This document shows, piece by piece, positions 45,990-57,587 of a DNA stretch of 64,000 bases. Positions within the stretch are counted from its first letter, which is position 1. Every line of letters begins with the position of its first letter. The notes beneath the pieces were generated by a model that was not told the DNA's origin, searched no databases, and saw nothing but the letters and a program-made list of their open reading frames with translations. Origin of the DNA: Amanita rubescens (taxonomy: Eukaryota; Basidiomycota; Agaricomycetes; Agaricales; Amanitaceae); contig WION01000069.1 of the NCBI GenBank assembly GCA_015039365.1, forward strand, positions 1 to 64,000, given 5' to 3'. The translations under genes were made by a program, and so were the position numbers.

Positions 45990-47395
45990 CACACAGGTCA
46001 TCAGACACCCACTATCATTTATAATACCAGATGGTGAGACAATAAGACAATAAGGCAGCCATGTTATGTCCAATAAAAAGGCCACCAAACAAAATGTTGG
46101 CCAGACCACCAAGCAGTTGGATAGTCAAACCATCAAGAAGTCAGAACACCAAATGATCAGATGACCAGATGGCTACACCAGTTAGGCTATCTGACAGTAA
46201 AACAACCAGATCTTTAAATAACTAAATTGTGAGACTGTTGGGCATTCAGAGATTCATACAATAGACCACAAGTTAGCCAGATACTCAGAAGGTAGATAGT
46301 CATACAACCAAACTACTAGAGAGCAAGATAGGTCAACTGTCAGACACTCAGAAATTATGTAGTCAAACAGTTAGATATTCTGACAGTCAGATACTAGACA
46401 GCTAGACACCAACAAATAGGCAGACAATTGGGCAGTGAGACAACCAGACAGTTTTACAATCAGGCAGTTAGGCTGTCAGACAGCTAAACAGTCAGAACAC
46501 AAATCAGCCAGATTATCAGACTGCCACTGACACTTAGAGATCCATACAATGAAGTACCCAGGTAGGTCAGATGATAGATGGTCAGACATACAAATAGATG
46601 GGGGGTCAGACTAATAGACAACAGGCTACCAGATGGCCAGGATCCAATCATCAGATACTCAAAGACTCAGACCAACAAAGATGATCATAGAGTTAGATAT
46701 CAGACACTCATTGAACCAGGATAGCCCTATGGTCAGCAAGTCAGACAACTAGATACTCAGATAGTTGGATAACCAACAAGTCAGACAGCCAGATAACTAA
46801 TAAGTCAGACAATCAGACACTCAGATAGTCAGACAGCCAGATAGCTAGTAAGTTGGACAACTAGATAACTAATAAGTCAGGCAACTAGATACTCAGAGAA
46901 CCAGATACTCAGACAGTCAGACTCTGGTTGAGCTAGATAACTAACAGGTCAGATAGCCAGATGACTAATGAGTCAGACAACCAGACACTCAGACACTCAG
47001 ACAGCCAGATAGCTAGTAAGTTGGACAATTAGATAACTAATAAGTCAGGCAACTAGATACTCAGACAACCAGATACTCAGACAGTCAGACAGCTAGATAA
47101 CTAACAGGTCAGATAACTAGACACTCAGATAGCTAGTAAGTTGGATAACTAGATAACCAATAAGTCAGGCAACTAGATACTCAGACAATCAGACAGCTAG
47201 GTAACTCAGATAACTAGATACTCAGATAGCTAGTAAGTTGGACAACTAGATAACTAACAAGTCAGATAACTAGATAGTTGGATAACCAACAAGTCAGACA
47301 GCCAGACAACTGGACACTCAGATAACTATTAAGTCAGACAGCCAGATAGCCACACATTCAAACAGTCAACAAGTCGGACATACAGCCAGTCAGAC
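45990..47395. repeat. Tandem array with an 8-base period (consensus about RYYAGAYA)
   Basis: The sequence parses into successive 8-mers such as GTCAGACA, GCCAGATA, GCTAGTAA, GTTGGACA, ACTAGATA, ACTAATAA, CTCAGACA. The register is cleanest from about 46740 to 47340 and decays to the left. A higher-order copy is visible: the block starting GCCAGATAGCTAGTAA at 46836 recurs at 47004, exactly 168 bases (21 units) later. The plus strand is rich in A and CAGA, with stops in every frame, so no ORF crosses it. Confidence 0.85.
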
Positions 47396-49050
47396 ATAAC
47401 ATAATACATTATTATTATTTCTATAGAATAATAACAAGGCATTAATCAAACAAGATGGCAGAATGAGGGGGACACAACAAAGAGGGGGACAACAACAATG
47501 GGGAACAATGACAACAAAAGGGATTAGGGGGACAATGACAACAACAATGATGATGATGATGATGATGAAGGGGGGTAGGGGGACGACAACGACAAAGGAG
47601 ATGAGAGGGACAAAGGGAATGAGAGGGATAACGACAATGATGAAAGTGACAAGGGGAACAATGACAACAAAGGGGATATGGACGACAATGATGATGAAGG
47701 GGATGAGGGGGGACGAAGGGAATGATGACGACGAAGGGGATGAGAAGGGCAACGACGACGAAGGGGGTGAAGAGAATGAGGGGGATAACGGGAAACTGGG
47801 ATCCTTTTATATAAGTTTGGCTGAAGGGTCCTTAGGGAATGGGAAAGTTCCCAGCATCACGGATCTTTACGGATATAACCCTCCCAGCCCAACCCTGATC
47901 ATTTCGTCACCTTGACGGCATTACATGCTGGCCAGCGTACTTGCGGCTTAGCGCGTCGTGACGTGGCGATCGTATTCAGAAAGAGACGTAGATGCGCTTT
48001 GCAACGTTGACGTGCGTCTGGGAATTAGAATTAGAGTCGTCGTCGGGACCCTGTATACGAGCAGCTGGGAGATCTACAACCTTTAGCTCAGTTAGCCTAA
48101 AGATGAGTAGTGAATCATCAAGCACACACTAAAGAACCGCGATTGTGTGTTATAGTCCCCCCAGATTCTCTTTCCGGTCCCAGTCTTCGAGGTCTATCAC
48201 TATATGGGATCACTTGGAAGAATTGTTTCATCGAGAGGTGCGTTACCTTTTGTCGTTCGATGGAATGATGGTAGTTCAGTGAGTGAGCGGAACGGGGGCA
48301 GGCGAGCTGTAATTTAGCACTGTGGAGCTGAGCTGAGAGAACGTGAAGGAGACGAACGCAGGCAAGCGGCAAGAAAAGAAACCAAACATAGATAAAGGTG
48401 AGTACTTCTTTCAACTGCGCCCCACCAGTGGTCGAGCTTTCTGCTAGTAAATTCTCGCAAATCGGCACTACTCACGACGACATTGTGTGGTGGTGGGGAT
48501 GTATTGGGCGAGTGCATTCTCGCGGTCAATCAAGTAGAACCGTTCCCACTTTTGAGCCTTGAATGTTGTGCAATGCTCGTGAAGGTTGATGTTATAATTT
48601 AAACACTGATAGAAATATTGTTGGCTCTCGTGGTCCATCATGTAAACAAACTTACATTTTTGGCGCAGCTCCCGGAGCTGGCATTGAGTAGTTGAATCCT
48701 GGAAGGATGAGAATGTGGGTTTAGGCGAGCCAGGAATAAGCATTGCAGTTGCGTTTAACTCGGCCCGGGCTTTGAACGCAGACAGTCAATTTCTATGCCA
48801 GAAAGATCTAAGTAATGACACTGCATGTCGGAATTCCTCATGTTCACCATCCTGCTCGTGTAACTTGTTGCATGCAGGTCTACCATACTAATGGAAAGCT
48901 GTTTCCAAGCTTGATAGAATACGGTCGACCTAGGAGAATTCATTTAGTTCACGCGAGATTACCACCCAGTGACTATGTGCTTACTAACTCGCCACCCATA
49001 AATTCATCAATGTTCCAAATGATATTAAGTTCGTTATTAACGATTGTATT
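47396..49050. other. Purine-rich tract and gene-free sequence
   Basis: 47461-47790 is a plus-strand purine-rich tract made of GGGGACAATGACAACAA-like units plus a GATGATGAT run. It leaves one long open frame of Met/Thr/Arg, and Asp/Asn/Gly in another frame, both repeat artefacts. From 47930 to 49050 are short minus-strand frames, one (48468-48743) reading YFYQCLNYNINLHEH and AQKWERFYLIDRENALAQYI, possibly an exon of an unrecognised gene. Confidence 0.4.
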
Positions 49051-51784
49051 CTACTGATTCGCGTCTGATGCCATGCTGGCATCTGAATCTTCACCGTCCG
49101 AGGAAAGGATGGTAGCGCGCCCCGAGAGCTGCTTACTTAAAATTCTAGTCGTAAAATTTGCCTTCGATGTACCCAGCTTCCTGTATCTCGCAATGTATCC
49201 ACTCGCCTCGCGAATGATCCGCTCCCATTTTGCTTCTGGAAGATCGTTGGTAGCTGCTAGTAAGTCAAATGTCTCTGCACCCCATTCCGTCGCAGAGAAG
49301 TTAGCCATATCTGGTTCGAACCATCCCTTTGACCATTGTTTTAATGCCCTCTCGACCTTCCAGTGACAAAAGGTCAATAAGAACCAAAGCTTATAGTAGA
49401 GTATTACATACAGCAACAGCGGCCAGCGCCAATGCATTGCGTGGCGGCTTTTCGGTGTTCACCGCCGGAACTGGCAAATGATCGATGACTTCCAAGTAAT
49501 GTGCAAACGTGTTGAGAATGCACTCATGTCGGAAAACACCCCTTAATACCTGCAATATTCGTTAGATCTATATATTACTTCTGAAAGGAACGGTCACTTA
49601 CATCATTCCCATCCATTTGGTGTTCATTGTTGTACTTATACATGTACGGAAATACGTGGTCCTCCAACATGATCGTCTGACCTCTACCGTTTGTTTTGAC
49701 CCGTGCCGGGGGCACAGCCCACCGAACATATGCTTGAATACGAGCTGGTTCTGCAAACTGGGTATATTTCCTGAAAAAATCCTCCACAGCGCGCTCTGCG
49801 CGTTCAGCAAATCCACTGCGGAAATCATATATGTGTTGGCGTAACTAAAATAAAGAAAATCAGCCCAAGAATGCAGAAACAGCAGAAATAACAAACGAGT
49901 GGGTATACCGCGTCGTTTTTGCCTGTAAGAATAAAACGGGATTCCGGAAAAATTTTCTGCCACACCCGTTGGGCATAATCAAGATACTTGTTGGCATCCC
50001 AAGGTTGACCGAAGCAAACAAAATATCTGATAAATCTAGGGATAATGCAAAGATTCCATTTTGTTAGATCAGTGCCCGCCGGAAGGCGTTCAATTGTCCA
50101 ATTTTGCTTTTCTCCACTTGAACGACTAGTGTCTTGGGTCCTTTGCTCTTCTTCGACCCTAGTAACAGGATCTCGTGCCAGCCGCCGCAGACTCCTAACA
50201 GCTCGGCTATAATGGCCTGGAGGTCGCTTTGCCTGTTTTCCACCTCGCGCTCCTTTGACCCGCGTTACTGACTTGTTGATTGCTGGTTGAAATAAGAAAC
50301 TCACCAGTTGTGGTCGGGGCAGGTTGTGATGGCGTAGCAGGGGCAGATGAACGGCGGCTACGGTCGCCTTGCATTCCTTTGAACCATGTTATTGAGTTAC
50401 ATTGCTAGCATTGAAAACTTACCGGCTGCAAAAGACACAGGTTGTGACGATGTAACAGGGGCAGGTGGGTGGTGGTTGAGACCACCTTGCATTCCTTCGA
50501 ACCATGTTATTGAGTTACATTACTAGTTGTAATTGGAAACCTACTGGCTGCAGAAGGCACAGGTTGTGATGAGCCGACAGGTGTAGGTGCAGGCGAATGA
50601 CGCCCTCGAGCCGCCAGCTGGTGTTTAGCAGTAGAGTCATGCTTATCTGCAGCCTCCATTCAAACATGAGTTTGTTTCATACGTAGACAAAATGAGAAAT
50701 ACCTTGGTCTTTGGATTGGCTTTCTTAGTTGTGATCGTGATTCCGTGACTCAAGGCATCACCGTCATTTGCCGATTCATCCACCGGATGACCGTCGTCGA
50801 TGGGGCCCTCCGGGTCTTCCTCCACCTCCTCTTCCACCCCTGCCTCTGCCCCCTCTCCTGTCCTCTCTCCCTCTTCCATCTCCTCTTCATCGAGAGATTG
50901 TCTATCTTCTGCAACGATGTGAGTTATTAATGATTGGACTTAGTATATGATCATACCTTCAGGATCATATTGTGGTTCACGTCCCGAGGATGCTGCAGCA
51001 CCTCGGGGTTGCCGTGGGCTTGAAGTACGATTAGCGCGCCAGCCTGGAACGGTACCGCTGACTGAGCGTCGCAAGGGACTACTAGTGCTTTCGCTGTTAT
51101 TATGGTTGAAAACGGATGCCGAGCATACAAGTTTCGGAGACCTAAGATATACGGATTAGATACACTAAAGTCACGACGATGTATTACTTACCGAGCGTTG
51201 TCTGCATCGCTCACATCCTCTAAGTTTCGCTTACTTCCTGCTCTTAGTACTCCATCACTCGCACTCCGGGGTTGAACCGAGGCTCGTCCAGATGGTGGCT
51301 TTCCTTGTCCAATTGCTGTCTTACGGTAAGCCAGTTTTCAAGAAAAAAACTTATACTCACTAGCTGCAAGGTTGTTATTGCATGTGATCTTCTCCACGTG
51401 CGGCATGGGCAGTGAGTTTGTCCATTGCGTGTCTTCTGCTCGAAGGTTTCGCCGCATGTCAGAGATCTCGTCCATAGGATCTGCTATCTCGTCCGCCGTC
51501 TCGTCCATACGGTCCGCTCCCTTGGCCAGCGCCGTTGGCTCGCTAAAACTAGAGCGCCCGGCAGTTACAGTCCGGCGTGAACGGGGGAGATCTGGCAAAG
51601 CAGGGCGGGCATGAAGCGTCGTCTGCCGAAACCCATAACGCCTGCCAGTTTCCTGAGTGTCGCCGTCCTGAATTAGATACAACGAAGTCAGAAAGTGCAC
51701 AAAATGAGAAAGACAGAAACGAACATTTTGCTCTTCAATGGGAGGCATTGCCGAGGCTGGCTTCCCCTTCTGGCGCGAAGGCAT
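49051..51784 (-). CDS. DUF6532-type protein with long disordered N-terminus
   Basis: ATG at 51784 begins MPSRQKGKPASAMPPIEEQN. Exons follow on the minus strand with disordered charged sequence (GDTQETGRRYGFRQTTLHAR; acidic EDRQSLDEEEMEEGERTGEG; PDDGHPVDESAND-type region; ADKHDSTAKHQLAARGRHS; RLARDPVTRVEEEQ). The conserved core is IPRFIRYFVCFGQPWDANKY, YAQRVWQKIFPES, TYMISAVDLLNAQSAVEDFF, IMLEDHVFPYMYKYNNEHQM, VERALKQWSKGWFEP. Its tail is Ser/Asp-rich (SSDGEDSDASMASDANQ, stop 49051-49053). The pattern fits the DUF6532 family, expanded in Agaricomycetes and of unknown role. Individual exon borders in the N-terminal half were not all fixed; I estimate more than 600 aa. Confidence 0.6.
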
Positions 51785-52960
51785 GAGGAGGCTGTAAGTA
51801 ATTGACGGTATTTAAGCACTCATCGCCAACGCATTGACCAGCCTGAGATAATCCGGTTCCGTAACTTACCCTTAGTTATTTGAACCGTAGCTGCTCCATC
51901 AGGCATTGACCCGTCACGCCAGTTCGGCAGACCATCTCCGATTCACCGTTGCTGCCATACAAAACAGATTAGCGAAAAAATTACCTAACAAAGATCTTTG
52001 GCTCACGACGGAGTTTGGGGAATAAATGAATAGCGGCTTGATCCCTGCGAGTAAATGAGAGCCATAAAATGTAGAGCCGGTAGAGCTGGCAATCAATCTT
52101 GTCGCCTGAAATTGATGAAACCTGGATCTGCTCTTCTGAAGAAAAGGCGTCGCAAAAAAGTCAGTAATCGGACGATCTAGGAAGAGAGACACGAACCATT
52201 GCTGTTTAATCAGAAGGCATTGTCTCAAGCTCTTTATTGACACCGAATCTTCTTACGACATGCGATGATACAAACTGATCGACAAAACCGTAGCTCCACC
52301 AAACACCGACCCTTCATGGCAGTTCAGCAAGTTTTCTGCAACACGCTCTTAGTGTCGGTGCCTCACAACCGAACTAAAGAGATATCAGTAAAAAAAATTT
52401 AGCGCGGACCTAATTGAAATATAGCTCACATCAGCATTTTGGCGCGCATGAGATCCCGAAAAGCAAAATTAGTCACCGGAAATCGACAATACCTGATCGC
52501 TCAGGCATTATAGACATTGCACCCGTGCAACAGGAAAATGCGAACCCTTGCCCTTCACCGCAAGGCGTTGTCTTCGTCTTTGTACTTGGTGTCTTCTGGC
52601 ATTGGACATAAGGTCGTACGCGTTTTGTTGACGCGGGGTGATGTCACACTCAGTGCCACGTTTCACGAGGTATGCAAGCAATCGAAGGTATACCGTAAAC
52701 CCAGCTTTGGCGCCGATCACTCCCCTGGCGCTAGGGGTAAATTAGTGAAGAAAAAAAACACGGGTGATATTAGAAAAAGCTCACCAGTTACGTGACATGG
52801 TATGAGAATTCATGGCGTACTCGATGTGCGTATCACAGGCAGACGGCGTTAACCCTTAGAACGCCGTTTCCATGATGTGGCATCCTGTTGGGCCGCCTTT
52901 TCTCGGTTGGAACTCCACGTTCTATTTTCTCACTGGCAGATCCATGGTTAGCCCGATACA
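51785..52960. other. Divergent intergenic region
   Basis: Between two genes facing away from each other. No recognised product in the short frames here; probably promoters. Confidence 0.4.
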
Positions 52961-54067
52961 TTGGATGGAAAAGTATATATACATACACAACATCAACACC
53001 GTCCTCCAACTGCTACACCTTCTACTACGCCTGCTGCTGCGCCTGCTGCCACGCCTGCTGCCACGCCTGCTGCCACGCCTTCAGACATGCCAGTGATAAC
53101 TCGTCAAAGTGCTGCGTCATCGAGTGTTATGTCAGCGAATGCGTCCACTATAGCACGGGGGAAGAAGAAAGCGACAACGTTCGATTCTACACAGGGGGAG
53201 GAAACTGTGGGCGACTCCCAGTCCCCCACCCTCCCTTCATCACAGTCGGCAAGCGACGCGGAGACCTGGAACTGGGAGTGGGAGGCGCAGCCTAGGCCCT
53301 GGGATCATGAAAGTAAGGATTGCGTTTTTTCGAGAATTATGTGTTTCAACACTACGTATTCCAGATGTGCGCCGCTTCGAGCGTATGATGGGAACCGCTG
53401 CCGCTAAGTTAAGAAATGCTGATGCCCTGGGAAATGCCGATGCTGGCAACCGTTCTACCCAGCATGAATCACCTTCGCAAGAGGTTGAGAACCAGCTGCA
53501 GCACAATCGCCGTGAGTCATCAATATGACAAATAATCTCTGTTCTAAAATACATATTTCAAAAGGTTCTCCAGAGCTAGACGCATTACACAATGGCCAAG
53601 GCGACCATATTCCAATAAGCTCCGACACAGAGATGGATCTGGATGCCAATGTGCCGAACAGAAATTCTGGCGGAGAGGCCAGCAACTGTTGTTCTACCCG
53701 TCATGAATCATCTTCGCCAGAGATTGTGAACCAGAGGGTATTGTCATTGAGAGAGCGCGCCAGGCTGCAGCTTAATCGCTGTAAGTTTTCGAAAACACAG
53801 TAAAATCTATTTTTTGACTTACCTGTTCCAGCCAGAAACAGGGTGCCACACCACCGCCTCTCCAGGTTTCACAAGGGGACTTCAGAAGCTTCAAGTTCTC
53901 GCCACGCGGTATCCAACGCAAAGTCCGCGAGAAAGATGTCTTTAGCTGGAGAGGTACTAGAATACGTGAAATTGCTCCAAACCCATAAATTGATGCGCAC
54001 CTTTTCAGCTTCATCTTCACATCTATGGACCCAAATCCACCATGAACATCAATGTCAATGGGACTGA
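52961..54067 (+). CDS. Hypothetical low-complexity protein, start uncertain
   Basis: Four exons in consistent phase: about 52961-53311, 53365-53512, 53565-53780 and 53832-54067. The first holds Ala/Thr/Pro repeats (PAAAPAATPAATPAATP) coded by a GCTGCTGCCACGCCT-like tandem, followed by Ser-rich sequence. Later exons hold RRFERMMGTAAAKLRNADAL, ISSDTEMDLDANVPN, LSLRERARLQLNR, and a tail with KSARKMSLAGEVLEYVKLLQ. No ATG was found in frame at the 5' end, so an upstream exon is likely. No family recognised; disordered, possibly nuclear. Confidence 0.45.
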
Positions 54068-54272
54068 AAAGAAACAGCATAGAGAGAGAGTCAGCAACAA
54101 GTCAGACAGCTCCACTAAATAGAGTGCTTACGCTTCAAAGTAGTATATACCCATAGATGAATAGATCTTAGCAACAAGCTGGCTTAAATGAGAAAGAAAT
54201 GAAGCGGCACGGAAAGAAGGTCGACGCAAAATACTTGCATGCGTGAACCGAGTTTTCAACATTTGCAAAGCA

Positions 54273-54296
54273 TAAGCCGACCCAAAGTCTCGCTTA
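54273..54296 (+). repeat. Constant-loop hairpin 1 (stem TAAGC/GCTTA)
   Basis: 5-bp stem around the 14-base loop CGACCCAAAGTCTC. First of three in this orientation. Confidence 0.85.
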
Positions 54297-54299
54297 CCG

Positions 54300-54327
54300 C
54301 TCGGACCGACCCAAAGTCTTGTCCGAG
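54300..54327 (+). repeat. Constant-loop hairpin 2 (stem CTCGGAC/GTCCGAG)
   Basis: 7-bp perfect stem around CGACCCAAAGTCTT. Three bases after hairpin 1. Confidence 0.9.
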
Positions 54328-54331
54328 AGCA

Positions 54332-54357
54332 CCAGGGCGACCCATAGTCTTCCCTGG
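54332..54357 (+). repeat. Constant-loop hairpin 3 (stem CCAGGG/CCCTGG)
   Basis: 6-bp perfect stem around CGACCCATAGTCTT, one base different from the loop consensus. Confidence 0.88.
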
Positions 54358-54498
54358 CGTGCCAGTGTAGCTTGCGGCTGTGTTGCGATGGTCGTTGGGC
54401 GACACCTTATTTCTATGGACCACGTGACTTTGTTGACTCATCATTTCTCAGCCGTCGGCGCGTCGCGCTCTGCCAAGATTGCCTGTCATAATGCCCTT

Positions 54499-54520
54499 CG
54501 GCAAGACTTTGGGTCGGCCG
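54499..54520 (-). repeat. Constant-loop hairpin 4 (stem CGGC/GCCG)
   Basis: 4-bp stem around AAGACTTTGGGTCG, the reverse complement of the loop in hairpins 1-3. The weakest stem of the six. Confidence 0.75.
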
Positions 54521-54528
54521 TAGGTTAT

Positions 54529-54558
54529 CAGCAGATGAGACTTTGGGTCGATCTGCTG
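54529..54558 (-). repeat. Constant-loop hairpin 5 (stem CAGCAGAT/ATCTGCTG)
   Basis: 8-bp perfect stem around GAGACTTTGGGTCG, the longest stem of the set. Confidence 0.92.
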
Positions 54559-54562
54559 GTAT

Positions 54563-54588
54563 TGTCGAGAGACTTTGGGTCGTCGACA
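54563..54588 (-). repeat. Constant-loop hairpin 6 (stem TGTCGA/TCGACA)
   Basis: 6-bp perfect stem around GAGACTTTGGGTCG, four bases after hairpin 5. Confidence 0.9.
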
Positions 54589-55479
54589 GCGTTTACCGAC
54601 ATACTCTCAAGTTCTCGGCGTTCGACGGCCGTTATTGGTGAGACTCTCATGCCATATATCAGAGTCCTGCTAATGTATCGCTTTCAAGTATTATGGCCAC
54701 ACCACTCGCTTGTGTTTACAAGCACACCGCGAACTGGCAGTTATTGCACCAGTGAGTTTTTGTGTACACAGTTATCCGTCCTTTGTTCATTTGAATGAAT
54801 CGCGAACAGTTATTTGACATACTCCTCAAGATGTTTGCGAGTCATGAAGATTCTGCATTCTTTTTGACCTATTGATCGAAGGCTTATGACATCTCCGCGC
54901 TCAAAGCTTAAACAGTTCATTATCCCCAGAAGCGTTGGGACCAAAGCGCTTTAGTGCTGTTGCAAGTTGGTAAACATCGCGTCCTCGCATATATTATACT
55001 GATAATAAACAGTTACTCAGCTGGGTCCAGATGTACAAGCCGCCGTAAACAGCCTACAGCATCATTGGATCCTACGGCTACCGAGCAGGATTATCTCACC
55101 TTACAAGCACAGCAGGTGTATTGGCGACGTGGGCCGGTGGCGCGAGGCCGTCTTCTAGGAGAAGTGTGAGAACGAAAGACACTGGTACGGAGTTTTGAGA
55201 AGGTCTTTCGTGTTAGTATTATCTTTTTCTTCTGGCGTGATCGGATTACCAACAGTTATCTGCAGCTTCAATCCGACATTATCCTTCGCGAAACTGTCGC
55301 AAAGCTTGCTTCTCGCCAGGCCGAGCTTGATAATGGAGCCCTCTCGTCCATCAGCATTAGTGTTACCTTTATAATTGGAAACATAGTTGCTAGAGTCATG
55401 CATTTGTTCTAAAACTCGATTTCCATATATTTGCGTCGAACCAAAACGGTTTTTACACTGAGGTAGTACGGCTACTACG
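54589..55479. other. Intergenic between hairpin cluster and the 668-aa gene
   Basis: Short frames on both strands (for example 54319-54798 plus, crossing the hairpins; 55155-55562 minus) with no recognisable product. Confidence 0.4.
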
Positions 55480-57587
55480 TCATTCGAGGAGACGGTGAGG
55501 AATAATAGGTGCACGGCCAAAGTTATCAAAGAAATGTTGTGTGTAGAAACATACAGCAGCACGCTCCATTTCCGATGCTCGTCCTTCCGAAATCATATCT
55601 GGTCTGGATTCCACCAATCGAAAGACTGAAGGAAATTGTTCAACGTTCCAATTGCACATTATTCGAATAAAAGCATAGGTGTAGTGAAGGCGGGAGCGCC
55701 AATCCCTTGCAGTGAGCCCTTCGCCTTCCGCTGAAAACCTCACAATGGTTAGGCCATTGCTAGACCCAGGGAAACAGGCAGTTATGCGTTGCTGGTCATG
55801 ATCTCGTGATAAGCGCCGGTCCAAGGCAAGCAGCTCGTAGCGGAAACTAAGCTCGTAGAGCTCGAAAAGGATCTCGTGGATAGTTTTCAATGGTGGCATC
55901 ACACCATCGATGAGTTGCCGTTCGCGCCAAATCACAGGTTCTCTGCCAGAAGCTGAGGAATATGACAGCCCACGTTCGTGCAATCCATCCCCCAACAACC
56001 GTTGAATCTGCTGACGTCTTTTGCCTGCTTCTGTCTGGTTATTTGCAGTCTTGTTGAAGTTCATTCCAAGGAGGTCTCGCCACATTTGGTTTGAGACTGC
56101 TGAGTTCCCTTGTGACTCCAGACGCCACAACCAGGCAGGTCGGCATCTCAGCCACGTCATCAAATAACTGATCTTCTTCTCGTCACTAGACGGCGTCACA
56201 AAGAGCACTGGCTCTGGCAAAGCATAAACAATCTTCGAGGGCGCGCCCCTCTTGATGTGTTGCGGTGAGTGATCCACGTTTTTCAGAGCATTTGCCCACT
56301 CTGGCATTGCAGGGGGGAGGAGAGGAGTGTCGGGATCCGAGAATCTGTCACGCCCTACCGAAACACGTATATCATGGGGGGCATGAGCACTGGCTACTGC
56401 TATTTAGCACGACGAGTGAACGAGAGCTCGATGTATCTTACATGTTCGAAGCTGATTTGCCCCCGATTCCGTAGAGCTGGGTAAGCGTTCAACCATTAAC
56501 TCCGACATTGGGATGGTCACTGAAAGTGTTGAAGGTTTCTTGTGCGAATAAAAGGGATCTGTAGGGTTTTTGACATTCTGTGGCAGATCTTCGCTAAAAG
56601 GGTCTCGATAGACCATCCAAGTTCTTGAAAATGCATGCATGGATGCGTATTTCTGGGGTACATTCGTATAGCTGTCGAAAATACGGGGGAATGGCGGGCT
56701 ACAATCCGCTAAGACCAGAAATTGGGCTGGTTCCCGAACCTCGACAAGCCTTAGAACATTTGGTGCAGTGTCGGGATTTGCTGCCACCTTCTTAGTTTCC
56801 CTGATGTACCAGACAGGCAGACGAGCGTCGAAGAACTCTTGAGCCACACGGGCATCACTAGTAAATGCACCCATACGATTATCCATGCCCACAGGCTGAT
56901 CTGAAGCGGCCGCCCCGTCCATACGAGGTTTGTACACTTCCAAATAGTCAAGGAGTCCGAGCGTTTCTAAAAAATACCGTTGAAATTCGGTCACACCAAA
57001 CTTCATTTCCAGGAATGATCCGGGCACGCATCCCAAACGAACGCCGGCGTGACTCATAGCTTTGCTAATGGAGCGAAGATAGTAGTTCGGTGAGCTTGCT
57101 TTCGCTTTGTATTCGTCAACCTTTTTTAACAATTCCTTCCTGCAGGTTTCAAATCTCTCGTACTTGTCCCTTGCAAGTTGACCGAGGCCATCAACAAGAT
57201 CGTTGGCAGAACGATGAAAGTCATGTTCTGTGGGATCCCACCACATGATCGAGAGCGGGTCATTGGGATCATCTGGTTTGCGCGGGATAGCGCCAAGATG
57301 AGGATATTGAATGACGTACGCTTGAGGCCATAATGTTGGATCATCGAAACCATATCTGACATCAGCACGTAGACGAACTCCGCGTTTTCCCCATGGAGGG
57401 AGCCATATGATGTCTCGATTAGGGGTCGTGATGAGCCAATCATTTATCACCGCGGCGACTTTGCCATCGAATGGTCCTAGAGGGACTTAAGGCCTGTAAG
57501 TGCGAAAAGAAAACGACTAGACACTTCGAGCTCACCATCTGGTTTATTAAACTCGACCAGGGCTTGTGCGTTGAATGGAAAAGACAT
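55480..57587 (-). CDS. Conserved Agaricomycete protein of unknown function, 668 aa
   Basis: Three exons: complement(55480..56399,56442..57476,57536..57587), 668 aa, all in phase. The ATG at 57587 gives MSFPFNAQALVEFNKPDG. Landmarks: NDWLITTPNRDIIWLPPWGK, LGAIPRKPDDPNDPLSIMWW, VPGSFLEMKFGVTEFQRYFL, RMGAFTSDARVAQEFFDARL, HAFSRTWMVYRDPF, a variable middle, then the C-terminal GRAPIIPHRLLE. This is a widespread, multi-copy Agaricomycete family without assigned function. No signal peptide, membrane segment or catalytic motif recognised. The large exons are unlike the many-intron genes on the left of the window. Confidence 0.82.

Noticed and set aside
47463..47915. 150-codon frame rich in Met, Thr and Arg
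   Set aside because: Produced by a purine-rich simple repeat; all three frames are biased and none resembles a known protein.
54279..54582. CRISPR-like array reading of the repeated GACCCAAAGTCT motif
   Set aside because: The motif is too short, inverts half-way, and its flanks are self-complementary stems, not spacers; the genome is eukaryotic.
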